This document shows, in pieces, positions 1 to 8,411 of a stretch of 46,334 nt of DNA (positions are counted from its first letter, which is position 1; each line of letters begins with the position of its first letter). This DNA comes from Bacteroidales bacterium. Lineage in GTDB: Bacteria; Bacteroidota; Bacteroidia; Bacteroidales; P3. The stretch is from contig JAGCOF010000051.1 in the NCBI GenBank assembly GCA_017645585.1, positions 1 to 46,334 on the forward strand, written 5' to 3'. Both the position numbers and the translations under genes were made by a program. Under the pieces are notes generated by a model, which worked only from the letters and a program-made list of their open reading frames with translations, was not told the DNA's origin and searched no databases.

Positions 1-40
1 AATGAAACTGACCCATTCTTGGCGGGTTCGCACATCAAGC

Positions 41-1282
41 TTACGCCTCCAGGCTGTTTTTGTCGGACAGAAAATGCATTAGACCCATCGTGACAATACC
101 ATTTTCATCGTGTCTGATATTCTGGTGGTCCATCGTGAGCAAAATCTTCTTGAAAGAGTCGTTAATATGCAGCAAGGACCGCTTCTCCTGTATTATTTTT
201 TCATCTGATAGCATCTGGTATGCCGACTGGACATAGTAGCGTTGTCCCCCTTTGTTAGCCACAAAATCCACTTCCAAAGTCTGTCGAGGCTCTCCCTGTG
301 GCCTGACAATCACGTTGCCCACATCCACGCTGAACCCCCTTGCACGTAGCTCATTATACACTACGTTTTCCATTACGTGTCCGTCATCGCTTTGGCGAAA
401 CGAGAGCGTCGCATTTCTGATTCCAATATCCTGATAATAGTATTTTGCTTGGGCACCAATATATTGTTTGCCCCTGATATCGTATCGGACGCAGCGTTCC
501 AACAGGAATGATTCTTCGAGATACTTGATATATTTACCAATTGTATTGTCAGACAAAGAGAGTCGTTTCTTGCTTTTGAACGTATTGGCGATGTTGGTGG
601 CGTTTGTCAATGACCCCACCGACGAGGCAAGAACGCGCATCAGTTCTCTCATCTCGGCAGTATTTTCAACATTGTAGCGTTCCACAATGTCACGCAGGTA
701 CACCGTGGAGGCAAGTTGCCTAAGGTAAGATTCCCTCTCCTCGTCGGTCATCGGTATCAAAGCGGGCAATCCTCCATAAATTTTGTAATAAGCCCAGGCT
801 TCGGCCGATCCACCCTTGAATGCCGATAGGCATTCGGCAAACGACAATGGCCATAGGTGTATCTCGAAGCTTCGCCCTCGGAATTCTGTGGCTATGTCGG
901 TTGACAAAAACTTGGAGTTGCTGCCAGTCACATAAACATCCAGATTCGGAATATGCAACAGGCTGTTCAATAGTTCAACGAAATCGTCCACCATCTGTAC
1001 CTCGTCGATGATGACATAGTGCATCGTGTTTGACCGTTGGCAAAACGACTCAACAGCATCCAACAGGGTCTCTGGGTTGCGGTATTTGCGACTTCGGATG
1101 TTGTCCATATTGACAAACATAATGTTGTCCTCTCCGGTTCCTGCTTTCTTCAGTTCGTCGACAAAAAGTGTACTCAACAGAAAAGACTTTCCACAACGCC
1201 TGATGCCTGTGACAATCTTCACCAATCCATTGCCACGTGCATTCATCAGCTGTTCAATATATTTCGGACGTTCAACGGTCAT
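41..1282 (-). CDS. AAA ATPase with C-terminal DUF4143 domain
   Basis: This is a 413-residue protein of the prokaryotic AAA/DUF4143 family. The Walker A loop is at residues 26-33 (G-I-R-R-C-G-K-S) and Walker B at about 89-95, ending IIDE. The C-terminal part (from about 300) has the DUF4143 pattern, with a nuclease-fold-like E-V-D-F-V stretch followed by a Y-V-Q segment. Length is normal for the family. Members are common and scattered in Bacteroidales; their cellular role is not settled, and a nucleic-acid or toxin-like function has been proposed from the fold. It starts at an ATG and has its own promoter (TAnnTTTG at 1325-1332, minus strand). It is divergent from the KAP NTPase gene. Family assignment is firm; function is unknown. 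Confidence 0.9.
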   Translation of the reverse strand: MTVERPKYIEQLMNARGNGLVKIVTGIRRCGKSFLLSTLFVDELKKAGTGEDNIMFVNMDNIRSRKYRNPETLLDAVESFCQRSNTMHYVIIDEVQMVDDFVELLNSLLHIPNLDVYVTGSNSKFLSTDIATEFRGRSFEIHLWPLSFAECLSAFKGGSAEAWAYYKIYGGLPALIPMTDEERESYLRQLASTVYLRDIVERYNVENTAEMRELMRVLASSVGSLTNATNIANTFKSKKRLSLSDNTIGKYIKYLEESFLLERCVRYDIRGKQYIGAQAKYYYQDIGIRNATLSFRQSDDGHVMENVVYNELRARGFSVDVGNVIVRPQGEPRQTLEVDFVANKGGQRYYVQSAYQMLSDEKIIQEKRSLLHINDSFKKILLTMDHQNIRHDENGIVTMGLMHFLSDKNSLEA

Positions 1283-1324
1283 TGTGTTTCGATTTTGTGG
1301 TTATACATCCATTTTTTCGAAATG

Positions 1325-1332
1325 CAAAAATA
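1325..1332 (-). promoter_or_regulatory. Bacteroidota -7 element of the DUF4143 ATPase gene
   Basis: Read on the minus strand this is TATTTTTG, a match to the Bacteroidota -7 consensus TAnnTTTG, about 43 nt upstream of the ATG at 1282. Confidence 0.55.
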
Positions 1333-1630
1333 CAACTATTTTTGAAATTGGAAAAATATTTTTATAAAGACCCCGTCAGCCAGATTGCCGTCACCCCACG
1401 GCGAAGTCTCGTTAGCGTTTCGAAAAGAGACTAACACGTTAACGCATTTACGCATTTTTTAAAGCATTCACACATTCAAGCTTATTGTTTCTTCGGTGAT
1501 CCTTCGGCGATCTCTCGGCGATGCTGGCTCGCTGTCCCTTCTTTGTGGGTTATACGATCCTTCTTTGTGCCTTTTTTAGAATTAACAAATGTGTTGATAA
1601 ATATGGTGTATTCGTTTCACTACTTTTTTG

Positions 1631-1638
1631 TATCTTTG
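1631..1638 (+). promoter_or_regulatory. Bacteroidota -7 element of the KAP NTPase gene
   Basis: TATCTTTG matches TAnnTTTG, 28 nt upstream of the ATG at 1667. A T-rich stretch lies upstream, but no clean -33 TTTG is placed. Confidence 0.65.
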
Positions 1639-1666
1639 CAAAAAATAAACTTAAACAAGTATCAAA

Positions 1667-4228
1667 ATGAAAACAAATCAAATAACAAAAATATTTGTAT
1701 ACATTTTTTTATTGCTGTTACTATGTTTTACATCCGATATGCAAAACGAATGGGTGTTTGTGCATTGGGGGAAAACTATATCTAATATTAGCAACTATCT
1801 AAATGAAAATGGTGATGTGAACACATTACTATCATTAGCAACCATATTTATAATGTTTTATTTCTCCTACATAAACCTTACTGATTATTCTAAAAGGTAT
1901 TTTAGGCTATATATTGTAATAGTTTTAGATTGCATACTATTGTTTTCAACTAACTATTGGGTATGGAACAGTTCCTTATTTGGAATAAAATGGTGGCTTT
2001 TATTGTCGTTGTCAATTACAGTTCCTGTCATTGTATCATTGGTTTTCACAAAGAAAAGCAAAGGACGTTTTATAAAATGGTCTGAGCAAGGCATTCGGAA
2101 TATTCAATCAAAAGCAAATGGCAAAATAAAAAAAATCTCTAAGAAATCCAATATAGACTCCATAGAGGGAGATGACATTTCGGGATTCTGCATAGATAAT
2201 GTTGAAGAAAATACAACAGACCCACATATTCGTCAACCTTATGCGGATTTAATTATTAAGAAAGTCCTTGCGACCAAACAAAAAGATTCTTTGGCAATTG
2301 GGATTTCTGGAGATTGGGGGTCTGGGAAAACGCTTTTCCTTAAGCATATAGAAAACTCCATTGTACAACAGCAGAAGAACAATAGCAATATTCTAATAGT
2401 CAATTTCTGTCCATGGGAAAGTTCTGATAGTAGACAAATAATTGTGGATTTTTTTAACACATTATGCGAAAAGATTGCGCCACATTATTCTGCAGCGAAA
2501 AAGCCAATGTTGAAATATGCTGAATTACTCACGATGGTGGATGCTCCTAATTGGCTTATTTCAGCATCAGAAATACTTGAAAAGAAAAAACAACCATCCA
2601 TTAACAAACTTAAAGAAATCATTTCTTCCCTTCTTTCCAAATTGGATGGAAGAATTTTCGTTCTCATTGACGATATGGATCGGTTAAATGAGCATGAAAT
2701 ATATGAAACATTAAAATTAATCCGTAATACAGCTGATTTCGCTAATGTTGTTTATGTTGTTTCATATGATAAAGGGTATGTCTGTGAGCAATTGACTGAT
2801 TTTGGAATCAAATCATCAAATTTGTATATTGAAAAGATATTCCCCGTAGAAATAAAGCTTCAAAGCCCAGAACCACACTTCCAATCAAGATGTCTTGTTG
2901 CATCTTTTCTGTTGATGACAAAAGACGATGAATTAAAAGAAACTGCAGCGAGCGTGATTAAATATTATGATAATCTAATAAGTGGTATTCTTACTACATA
3001 TCGACAAGTAAAGCGGTTTGCCAGACAGCTTGCATTAAACATTGAAGCAATAAAGGAGAATAAACTATATTATGAAATAAACTTTGAAGACTTTTTCTTA
3101 CTCGAACTTCTTTACTATCATAACGTGGAACTGTATAATACGTTAAGGAACAATCCGACGAAGATTTTAGTTGCAAAAAAAGATTTGAAATACAATATAA
3201 ACATTTTTACGCTTCGCGCAGGATTTGATGGGTCTCCTGTTAATTCTGCAGAAATATTCCCCTACAAAGGAATTCCTGTGGATGAACAAAGTGCTGTAAT
3301 ACTTAAACAAATATTTAATAAACATACCAAATATAGAAAAGTCACACAATTGGCATATACAGAATCATACCATAAATACTTTTCCTTTGGGATAAGCTTT
3401 GACCAAATATCACAAACGGAGTTTTATGGCTTCGTTAACGGGACAAAAGACATTGACCCACAAGTTGAAGAATGGTGTTTGAATCACAAGCACAATTCCC
3501 TTTATAGGTTACTAATATCTTATGTTCTAAATGATGATGTTTTTGTATGCAAAAGATATATAACTGTAGTTTTGTCATTTGTCGCACATTATCCTTCAAG
3601 TAAAATGGAGGTTGAAAGATTTCTTTCTGTGACGTTAAGGGCAAAAAAATATGATGAAAAGAAAATACAGGAATTACAACAATTCACGATTTCGGAACTA
3701 AAAAGATTCATTTATGGATTTGCTCATATTCAAGAATATGTACTTTTTTCTAAAGGACTCGCACGAATATTTCGTGATGAATATGAAGAATCTCAACGTA
3801 CCGGAAATGAAGGATATTCACTTGTGGGCAGCTGCGACAATGCCAAATCTTTGATAATAGAGAATGTTGAGACTTTCCTGTCAAAAAATCCAAATTCAGC
3901 AGATAATCTGTTTGATGACACTTGTGCAATTAACGCATTGGTGAAGGCTTCTGCTATTTCTTTGGACACAGACGGTGCGGAAGACTACCATATGTCTGTG
4001 CTTTTTGACACTTTGCTCAGATACTTCTCTGTCCATAAAGGGCATAATAAACATAGAGCCGAAATGTATTTTGAAGTTAACATTTCGGATTCTCCGTCGG
4101 AAGAAGAATTGGAAGATAGACAATTGGAAAGCAATAGACTGCTGGATCAAATGTTCACGAAACGGGAGAATTATATAAAGATATTAAAAGAATGTTTTGA
4201 TGCCGGAACTGACAAAGTCATGTCATAA
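1667..4228 (+). CDS. Membrane-anchored KAP family P-loop NTPase
   Basis: This 853-residue protein has about four hydrophobic segments at the N-terminus (roughly 8-22, 53-70, 81-94 and 109-127). A basic linker follows, then a KAP-type P-loop domain. Walker A is G-D-W-G-S-G-K-T at 215-222. The family-typical F-C-P-W lies near 247-250, and Walker B with two Asp residues is around 330-340 (F-V-L-I-D-D-M-D-R-L). The C-terminal 400 residues are helical and not recognised. KAP NTPases are membrane-associated STAND-like ATPases; one plasmid member, PifA, excludes phage T7. Here that role is only inferred. The gene is visibly AT-rich compared with the housekeeping genes after 10 kb. It is convergent with the 588-residue gene, and the short gap holds paired hairpins. 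Confidence 0.88.
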   Translation: MKTNQITKIFVYIFLLLLLCFTSDMQNEWVFVHWGKTISNISNYLNENGDVNTLLSLATIFIMFYFSYINLTDYSKRYFRLYIVIVLDCILLFSTNYWVWNSSLFGIKWWLLLSLSITVPVIVSLVFTKKSKGRFIKWSEQGIRNIQSKANGKIKKISKKSNIDSIEGDDISGFCIDNVEENTTDPHIRQPYADLIIKKVLATKQKDSLAIGISGDWGSGKTLFLKHIENSIVQQQKNNSNILIVNFCPWESSDSRQIIVDFFNTLCEKIAPHYSAAKKPMLKYAELLTMVDAPNWLISASEILEKKKQPSINKLKEIISSLLSKLDGRIFVLIDDMDRLNEHEIYETLKLIRNTADFANVVYVVSYDKGYVCEQLTDFGIKSSNLYIEKIFPVEIKLQSPEPHFQSRCLVASFLLMTKDDELKETAASVIKYYDNLISGILTTYRQVKRFARQLALNIEAIKENKLYYEINFEDFFLLELLYYHNVELYNTLRNNPTKILVAKKDLKYNINIFTLRAGFDGSPVNSAEIFPYKGIPVDEQSAVILKQIFNKHTKYRKVTQLAYTESYHKYFSFGISFDQISQTEFYGFVNGTKDIDPQVEEWCLNHKHNSLYRLLISYVLNDDVFVCKRYITVVLSFVAHYPSSKMEVERFLSVTLRAKKYDEKKIQELQQFTISELKRFIYGFAHIQEYVLFSKGLARIFRDEYEESQRTGNEGYSLVGSCDNAKSLIIENVETFLSKNPNSADNLFDDTCAINALVKASAISLDTDGAEDYHMSVLFDTLLRYFSVHKGHNKHRAEMYFEVNISDSPSEEELEDRQLESNRLLDQMFTKRENYIKILKECFDAGTDKVMS

Positions 4229-4247
4229 GCTCTTCTTTTAGTAAAAC

Positions 4248-4324
4248 CATGAGCATGATTTCGGGAAACCATGCTCATGATTGGTGTATAATTATGCTCA
4301 TGTTTTTCTGAAATCATGAGCATG
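4248..4324. terminator. Paired hairpins between convergent genes
   Basis: The 10-nt word CATGAGCATG or its complement occurs four times (4248-4257 and 4315-4324 in one orientation; 4270-4279 and, less one base, 4294-4302 in the other). Adjacent copies can form two 9-bp hairpins, 4248-4279 and 4294-4323. They lie between the stops of two convergent genes, with an A/T run after the second. A bidirectional terminator is the simplest reading. Confidence 0.5.
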
Positions 4325-4335
4325 TTTAAAAAAAA

Positions 4336-6102
4336 TCAAAACGGTAGGTCATCGTAGTCTTGCTTGTCTTTAATCTCGTCCGTATTCACTCCCTTTTGCA
4401 TCTCCAATATTCTTTTATAAATGTGTGCCTTCAGATTCCGTACTTTATCATTTTGTGTCGGACACTCGTTTAGATATGCATAGGCCTTAAGCAGGTCTGC
4501 AAATTCATCCTTCAAGCTATAGAATAAACCCAAATCGTGCCTTTTGTATTCTCCATAGTCTCGAAAGTATAACAACCCTAAATTATATAGCGCATATTGC
4601 AGAACCATATTGCAATAGCTATCCTTTTCTTTCTGGTTCTCGTTTTCATCTTCTATCTGCTTGTAACATTCATCAATTGTTTTTTTGTATAGCTCCTCTG
4701 CTTTGTCAATCAATGGTGCTCCACTAAAAACGACGGAATGATATGTCACAGCATCATTGTATAATCCAACGAGATGTCCAGATATTGCTGCCTGATGAGT
4801 GTAGTTAAGAAAACGAGAGTTTTCACCTTCTGAGTAGTACCATAATGACAGGTTCAGCATGGCATTTGCAACACCATGGTTTGCGGCTATCGTGAAGTAA
4901 TCGATGGCTTTTTCGATATCTTTGTTAAGCAGTTTCACTGCAAGATTGTTATATGCTTCATATACTCTATTGTTTGCGGCATTCAACAGTTTTTCTTCTA
5001 TCGTTCCTTCTATAGGATTATCGCATTGTTTCAATACATCCCATATTGTCTCCAAATAGACCTGACCATGAATACCCATCGGTTCTGGGTCTTTCAACTC
5101 CACAAGGCCATCTTCTGAACTCAATGCATTTTCGATGTACTCATTATTACCTATTTTTGGGGAGCGATACCCCGGTGCAACAGAATAGTGAATGTCACGA
5201 TAGTGCTCCACAATATCTTCGCAATGGGGACAGAATGATACTTTGCCGCAGAGCGGTAAACTGTCATAGCCGAACCATAAGAGTTTCGAAGACTCTAATC
5301 CGCATTTTGGACAAGGGAGATGCTTTCCAATGTCAAAACCAGTCATCACTGGGTCAGGTACCAATGATTCCAATGTGGATAACAAATCTTGTTTTTCCAC
5401 AAGGAAATGAGTGTACCCGATATTTGTACCTGTGAAAATAATCTGATGTATCTTTTCTTGAGCATCAAAAGAAAACAGCACAAGCAATGCACCGCAATAA
5501 CGCTTCTCCTTATTGTATAATCCAATTTGCAAGGCGGCAGTCTGGAAGTATTTAGCCCTTATGATTTTGTATTTATGTGTCATTCCATTCTCGGATTGTT
5601 GGATCAACCATCCGTTCCAATATCCTTCAATATCTGACTTGCCTTTGATTTTTTCAAACGTTTTTTTATTATTTCTTTCATCGTATACTGTTTGGAGTAC
5701 ATTGTCATCCACTAAGGACAAGAATATAGAGAGGTTTTTGTCAAGAAGACCTCTTGCTAACAACCAAGATGCATTTTTATGTAATGATTCCTCTAAGCCA
5801 TCTTCGAAATCCACCTTGTCAACATTCAATTCCTTATATTCTTTTTCAAGATCATACTCCGTCTTTAGATACTTCTTTACATTTCTTCTGCGACGCTCTT
5901 GGGGGTCAAAAGCCTGTATCAAAACATAAAATATGCCGACGATAGGATATATGGGTAATGGCAAGATTATTTTCCAAAGAGGTTTCTTCTCTATTAAATC
6001 ACTCCAAGGCCTAGGGTCATGTTGTCTACGGTATATGACAATAGACATTATGGCAATCGCCACAACGAAATAGACGATTAAGATAATACCAAGAGTACTC
6101 AT
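4336..6102 (-). CDS. Membrane protein with NTF2-like region, zinc ribbon and Sel1/TPR repeats
   Basis: This 588-residue protein is not recognised as a named family. Two N-terminal membrane segments are seen at about 4-24 and 43-64. Residues about 105-235 resemble an NTF2/SnoaL-like fold (a K-I-K-G-K-x-D-I-x-G-Y-W segment followed by beta-rich sequence). A probable zinc ribbon has C264, C267, C291 and C294 (two C-P-x-C knuckles). Helical repeats of Sel1/TPR type occupy about 370-470. It would sit in the inner membrane with a large cytoplasmic part. It is the last gene of a three-gene operon read on the minus strand, 27 nt after the preceding gene. It is AT-rich like its neighbours. The domain calls are by eye; the function is unknown. 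Confidence 0.7.
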   Translation of the reverse strand: MSTLGIILIVYFVVAIAIMSIVIYRRQHDPRPWSDLIEKKPLWKIILPLPIYPIVGIFYVLIQAFDPQERRRRNVKKYLKTEYDLEKEYKELNVDKVDFEDGLEESLHKNASWLLARGLLDKNLSIFLSLVDDNVLQTVYDERNNKKTFEKIKGKSDIEGYWNGWLIQQSENGMTHKYKIIRAKYFQTAALQIGLYNKEKRYCGALLVLFSFDAQEKIHQIIFTGTNIGYTHFLVEKQDLLSTLESLVPDPVMTGFDIGKHLPCPKCGLESSKLLWFGYDSLPLCGKVSFCPHCEDIVEHYRDIHYSVAPGYRSPKIGNNEYIENALSSEDGLVELKDPEPMGIHGQVYLETIWDVLKQCDNPIEGTIEEKLLNAANNRVYEAYNNLAVKLLNKDIEKAIDYFTIAANHGVANAMLNLSLWYYSEGENSRFLNYTHQAAISGHLVGLYNDAVTYHSVVFSGAPLIDKAEELYKKTIDECYKQIEDENENQKEKDSYCNMVLQYALYNLGLLYFRDYGEYKRHDLGLFYSLKDEFADLLKAYAYLNECPTQNDKVRNLKAHIYKRILEMQKGVNTDEIKDKQDYDDLPF

Positions 6103-6129
6103 TGTTTCAATGTATTATAATGTTTATAA

Positions 6130-6693
6130 TTAAGGTCTGCGTATTGGCTCCGGCGCGTACTCTTCCATTTCTTCTTTGCAGCAGTCGCAGAATTCCAGGC
6201 CTTTGTCTCTAAGCTCATAACCTTTGGCAACATAGGTAGAAGAACTCATCCTCTCGCATTTATTGTTCCAATGATAAATGCCATTTGGCTCGTCCACATA
6301 CCATTCGGCACATTCAAACCTGTATTGTTTTTTGTGATTATTGGTTAAAATGCACGCGCCAATTCCTGCCAATATCAAAGCAATACCCCAAATTACTGTT
6401 GCCAAGTATTTGGGAGGTTTATGCTTGAAAACTTGATACAGGAATAATCTGTCAATAATGAATATTACCGAAATAATGTAAGCAAGGAACAGAATGGAAA
6501 AACCACTGGCAATAGAGAACAAGTTGCAAACAATACTCCAATGACAGACAAAAGTAAGCCCCAGTAGTACAAAGAACACAGGAGTACCAATGCGAACTAT
6601 TGGTATTGCAAAATCAGAAACGAAATCGTAGAAATCGCCCATTATACGCATAAAGAATGATTCGCGCTGTACGATACTGTTTTTATGGTCCAT
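6130..6693 (-). CDS. Multi-pass membrane protein with Ada-like Cys cluster
   Basis: This protein is about 187 residues long from the ATG at 6693. A longer TTG start at 6729 would overlap the preceding gene; the ATG leaves a 28-nt gap that mirrors the 27-nt gap to the next gene. Three or four membrane segments fill the first two thirds. The C-terminus holds I-Y-H-x-x-x-x-C followed 25-30 residues later by F-C-D-C-C, a layout seen in small zinc-binding modules resembling the Ada metal-binding domain (Y-H-x-x-x-C ... G-x-x-x-C-x-x-C). It is the middle gene of the three-gene membrane operon. The function is unknown; a metal-binding sensor or scaffold is one guess. Confidence 0.65.
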   Translation of the reverse strand: MDHKNSIVQRESFFMRIMGDFYDFVSDFAIPIVRIGTPVFFVLLGLTFVCHWSIVCNLFSIASGFSILFLAYIISVIFIIDRLFLYQVFKHKPPKYLATVIWGIALILAGIGACILTNNHKKQYRFECAEWYVDEPNGIYHWNNKCERMSSSTYVAKGYELRDKGLEFCDCCKEEMEEYAPEPIRRP

Positions 6694-6721
6694 TGTGAGT
6701 GTTGTTCTATAAAATGAGTTG

Positions 6722-7084
6722 TCAACCAATTAATATAGAAATAACAGAGCATACCAGCCCTAGGAACACCCATACCATTAATTTGGCTTCGGAATAACCT
6801 TCCGAAGCATATCTGCACATATTGTCAATCGCCCATTGCGAATGAGTTCTGCTAATTACAGCCGCTACTAACATTGGTATTAAAATGGCACATGGAAGCG
6901 CTATGATGACAGCCCAGTACCAAGCCAATCCGATGGAAATAATCGCCAATACGAATGTTAAAATGGACAACAATAATGCGACACCTCTTCTTGGACGATT
7001 GGACTCAGCAATGGAAGCTGCCTCTCCTTGTGATAATCCAATTATACAAAAAGCAAGTGCCGCAATAGCAAATAGTATTTTCAT
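6722..7084 (-). CDS. Small multi-pass membrane protein
   Basis: This protein has 120 residues from the ATG at 7084; an in-frame extension to 7144 lies in non-coding-looking sequence. The first 20 residues could be a signal peptide or first membrane helix (M-K-I-L-F-A-I-A-A-L). Two further hydrophobic segments lie at about 34-75, and a last one sits at the C-terminus. No family is recognised. It is the first gene of the minus-strand operon with the Cys-cluster membrane protein and the zinc-ribbon/Sel1 protein. Its 5' side faces a long imperfect palindrome. It is AT-rich. Confidence 0.6.
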   Translation of the reverse strand: MKILFAIAALAFCIIGLSQGEAASIAESNRPRRGVALLLSILTFVLAIISIGLAWYWAVIIALPCAILIPMLVAAVISRTHSQWAIDNMCRYASEGYSEAKLMVWVFLGLVCSVISILIG

Positions 7085-7160
7085 GTTATATAGGCCCTTA
7101 TTATGTGTCGGGCGCAACTTTTGGTCGCCATACAGAACCCTCAATGGCGGGTATACAAAA

Positions 7161-7324
7161 AGAAGCGTGGGCCTGTATGTCTCACATTGTACTTGAAGGT
7201 CGTAGGAAAACCCGAATGGATAATGTAATAACAGTCCACGCTAAAAGCGTTGAACCGTTATACATCCTCATCCATGGCTTGAAAATTTCCTACGTTCTCA
7301 AGTACAAGGAAGCATAACGCTTCT
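7161..7324. repeat. 164-nt imperfect palindrome (hairpin RNA or MITE-like remnant)
   Basis: Five or more stem segments pair in nested order: 7161-7168 with 7317-7324, 7188-7197 with 7298-7307, 7201-7209 with 7286-7294, 7216-7221 with 7270-7275, 7228-7232 with 7257-7261, and an apical ACGCT/AGCGT stem at 7238-7250 with an AAA loop. Mismatched internal loops separate the segments. No transposase and no clear target-site duplication are seen. Confidence 0.6.
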
Positions 7325-7427
7325 AATTAACTTTCGGTCTTGAGTTTTTTGCCCTCAAAAACCGACTGCAAAAATACACATTATTTCCAACATGGCAAAA
7401 TAAATTTCAATTTAGCGCACAGAAACA

Positions 7428-7459
7428 CCCCTCTGAACATTTAAGTCTGGTCAGAGGGG
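7428..7459 (-). terminator. Hairpin 3' of the cyclase-like gene
   Basis: A perfect 9-bp stem (CCCCTCTGA at 7428-7436 with TCAGAGGGG at 7451-7459) and a 14-nt loop lie 30 nt after the minus-strand stop at 7490. The following U-run is weak, so terminator function is likely but not certain. Confidence 0.45.
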
Positions 7460-7489
7460 CTTGTTAAAATAAAAAACACGTAACTATCC

Positions 7490-8296
7490 CTATTTTTTTA
7501 TGGAAGTGTCTTTTGTTTTTTTCCCTTTATTTGTTACAATTTCTTTGTAGGCATTTGCATATTCGGCTTTCTTGAAAAGGGTTGATGACTTTATTTTATT
7601 TCGCATCCAAAGAAATTTTACCCGGATACTCATATCTTTGTTTTCGACAGACGTAGCCACAAGTCTACACAATTGTTTGAAATACTCTAGTTGGTCATCA
7701 GCGGCAATAATATCTTCTGTCTCAGAAAAGTTAAAGTAGTCAATATACGATGTGTCGTCAGAATCTTTGTGAATAACGGTTGTGTCTTCCCATACTTTAT
7801 CTTCTTTGCATTTTTTAAGTATCTTATTGTATCTGAATGCCACTTTGGGATCAATTATTATGCGAGGGCTAAATGCACATTTTGATTCCAACATATAGGC
7901 ATCAATCATTGCTGGTCCTACAAGCAGTTTGTCATTATGTATTACATCTCCGATTACTATTCCACCGCGCAACAAGATATTATACTCTTTTATTAAAATC
8001 ACCTGCATGTATTTTATTATGGTAAAAGCAACTATAATGCTTCTGTCATTCTCTCTCCACGGGAAACTGATGACTATTGAATCGCTAAATTGTGTTGTTT
8101 GAATGTTCTCTAAGTGTTTTTTATTGTTAATCTTCTCAATGATATGTCGAAAATCATTTATTCGGTTTAAAGCATTGCAAACTTTGAGTAATTCCCCATT
8201 TCCATTTATGACATTTGTTGTGTTCCTTATTATATTGGAGAACCCCAATATATCAATAAAACATACTATTCGACGCTCATATGAATACTGTTCCAT
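7490..8296 (-). CDS. Class III nucleotide cyclase-like protein
   Basis: This 268-residue protein opens with V-C-F-I-D-I-L-G-F-S (residues 11-20), which matches the first metal-binding strand of class III cyclases (F-x-D-I-x-G-F-T). A second match, F-S-D-S-I-V-I-S (70-77), supplies the second candidate metal Asp (D72 after D15). R-G-G-I-V-I-G-D (110-117) and a following G-P-A-M-I-D-A-Y-M-L-E-S fit the late-domain region. The Asn and Arg that stabilise the transition state in classical adenylate cyclases are not evident there, so activity or substrate may differ. No sensor domain is present. The gene has its own promoter (8321-8328) and a 3' hairpin. Pycsar antiphage cyclases share this fold, but assignment to Pycsar is not supported by sequence alone. 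Confidence 0.65.
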   Translation of the reverse strand: MEQYSYERRIVCFIDILGFSNIIRNTTNVINGNGELLKVCNALNRINDFRHIIEKINNKKHLENIQTTQFSDSIVISFPWRENDRSIIVAFTIIKYMQVILIKEYNILLRGGIVIGDVIHNDKLLVGPAMIDAYMLESKCAFSPRIIIDPKVAFRYNKILKKCKEDKVWEDTTVIHKDSDDTSYIDYFNFSETEDIIAADDQLEYFKQLCRLVATSVENKDMSIRVKFLWMRNKIKSSTLFKKAEYANAYKEIVTNKGKKTKDTSIKK

Positions 8297-8320
8297 TTTT
8301 TATTCTATTTAAAACCCATG

Positions 8321-8328
8321 CAAAGATA
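8321..8328 (-). promoter_or_regulatory. Bacteroidota -7 element of the cyclase-like gene
   Basis: TATCTTTG on the minus strand, 24 nt upstream of the ATG at 8296. Confidence 0.6.
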
Positions 8329-8362
8329 CGAATCTTTTCTTGTTTGGCAAAATTATTTATTT

Positions 8363-8397
8363 GTGGTCAGTGACTAGTGGTTAGTGGTCAGTGGTAA
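8363..8397. repeat. Tandem 7-nt repeat, five units
   Basis: Five consecutive 7-nt units start at 8363, 8370, 8377, 8384 and 8391, with consensus GTGGTYA. They lie between the cyclase-like gene promoter and the end of the DUF1016 remnant. Confidence 0.75.
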
Positions 8398-8411
8398 CCT
8401 TTATTTTGCAA

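Larger units (their letters stand above)
1283..1666. other. Divergent intergenic region with tandem 11-nt units
   Basis: No gene is seen here. The region carries the two divergent promoters of its neighbours. Between them lie tandem near-identical 11-nt units starting at 1491, 1502 and 1513 (consensus CTTCGGYGATC). An 11-nt word, CCTTCTTTGTG, occurs at 1537 and again at 1559, exactly 22 nt (two periods) apart. Confidence 0.6.
7085..7489. other. Intergenic region holding a long imperfect palindrome
   Basis: No gene is supported here. The main content is the palindrome at 7161-7324. A separate hairpin at 7428-7459 lies just past the stop of the cyclase-like gene. Confidence 0.6.

Noticed and set aside
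7490-8296. Calling the cyclase-like gene a Pycsar uridylate cyclase with the nearby membrane proteins as effectors
   Set aside because: The fold match is plausible, but the specific residues are not verified. A hairpin and 400 nt separate it from the membrane genes, so an operon pair is not shown.
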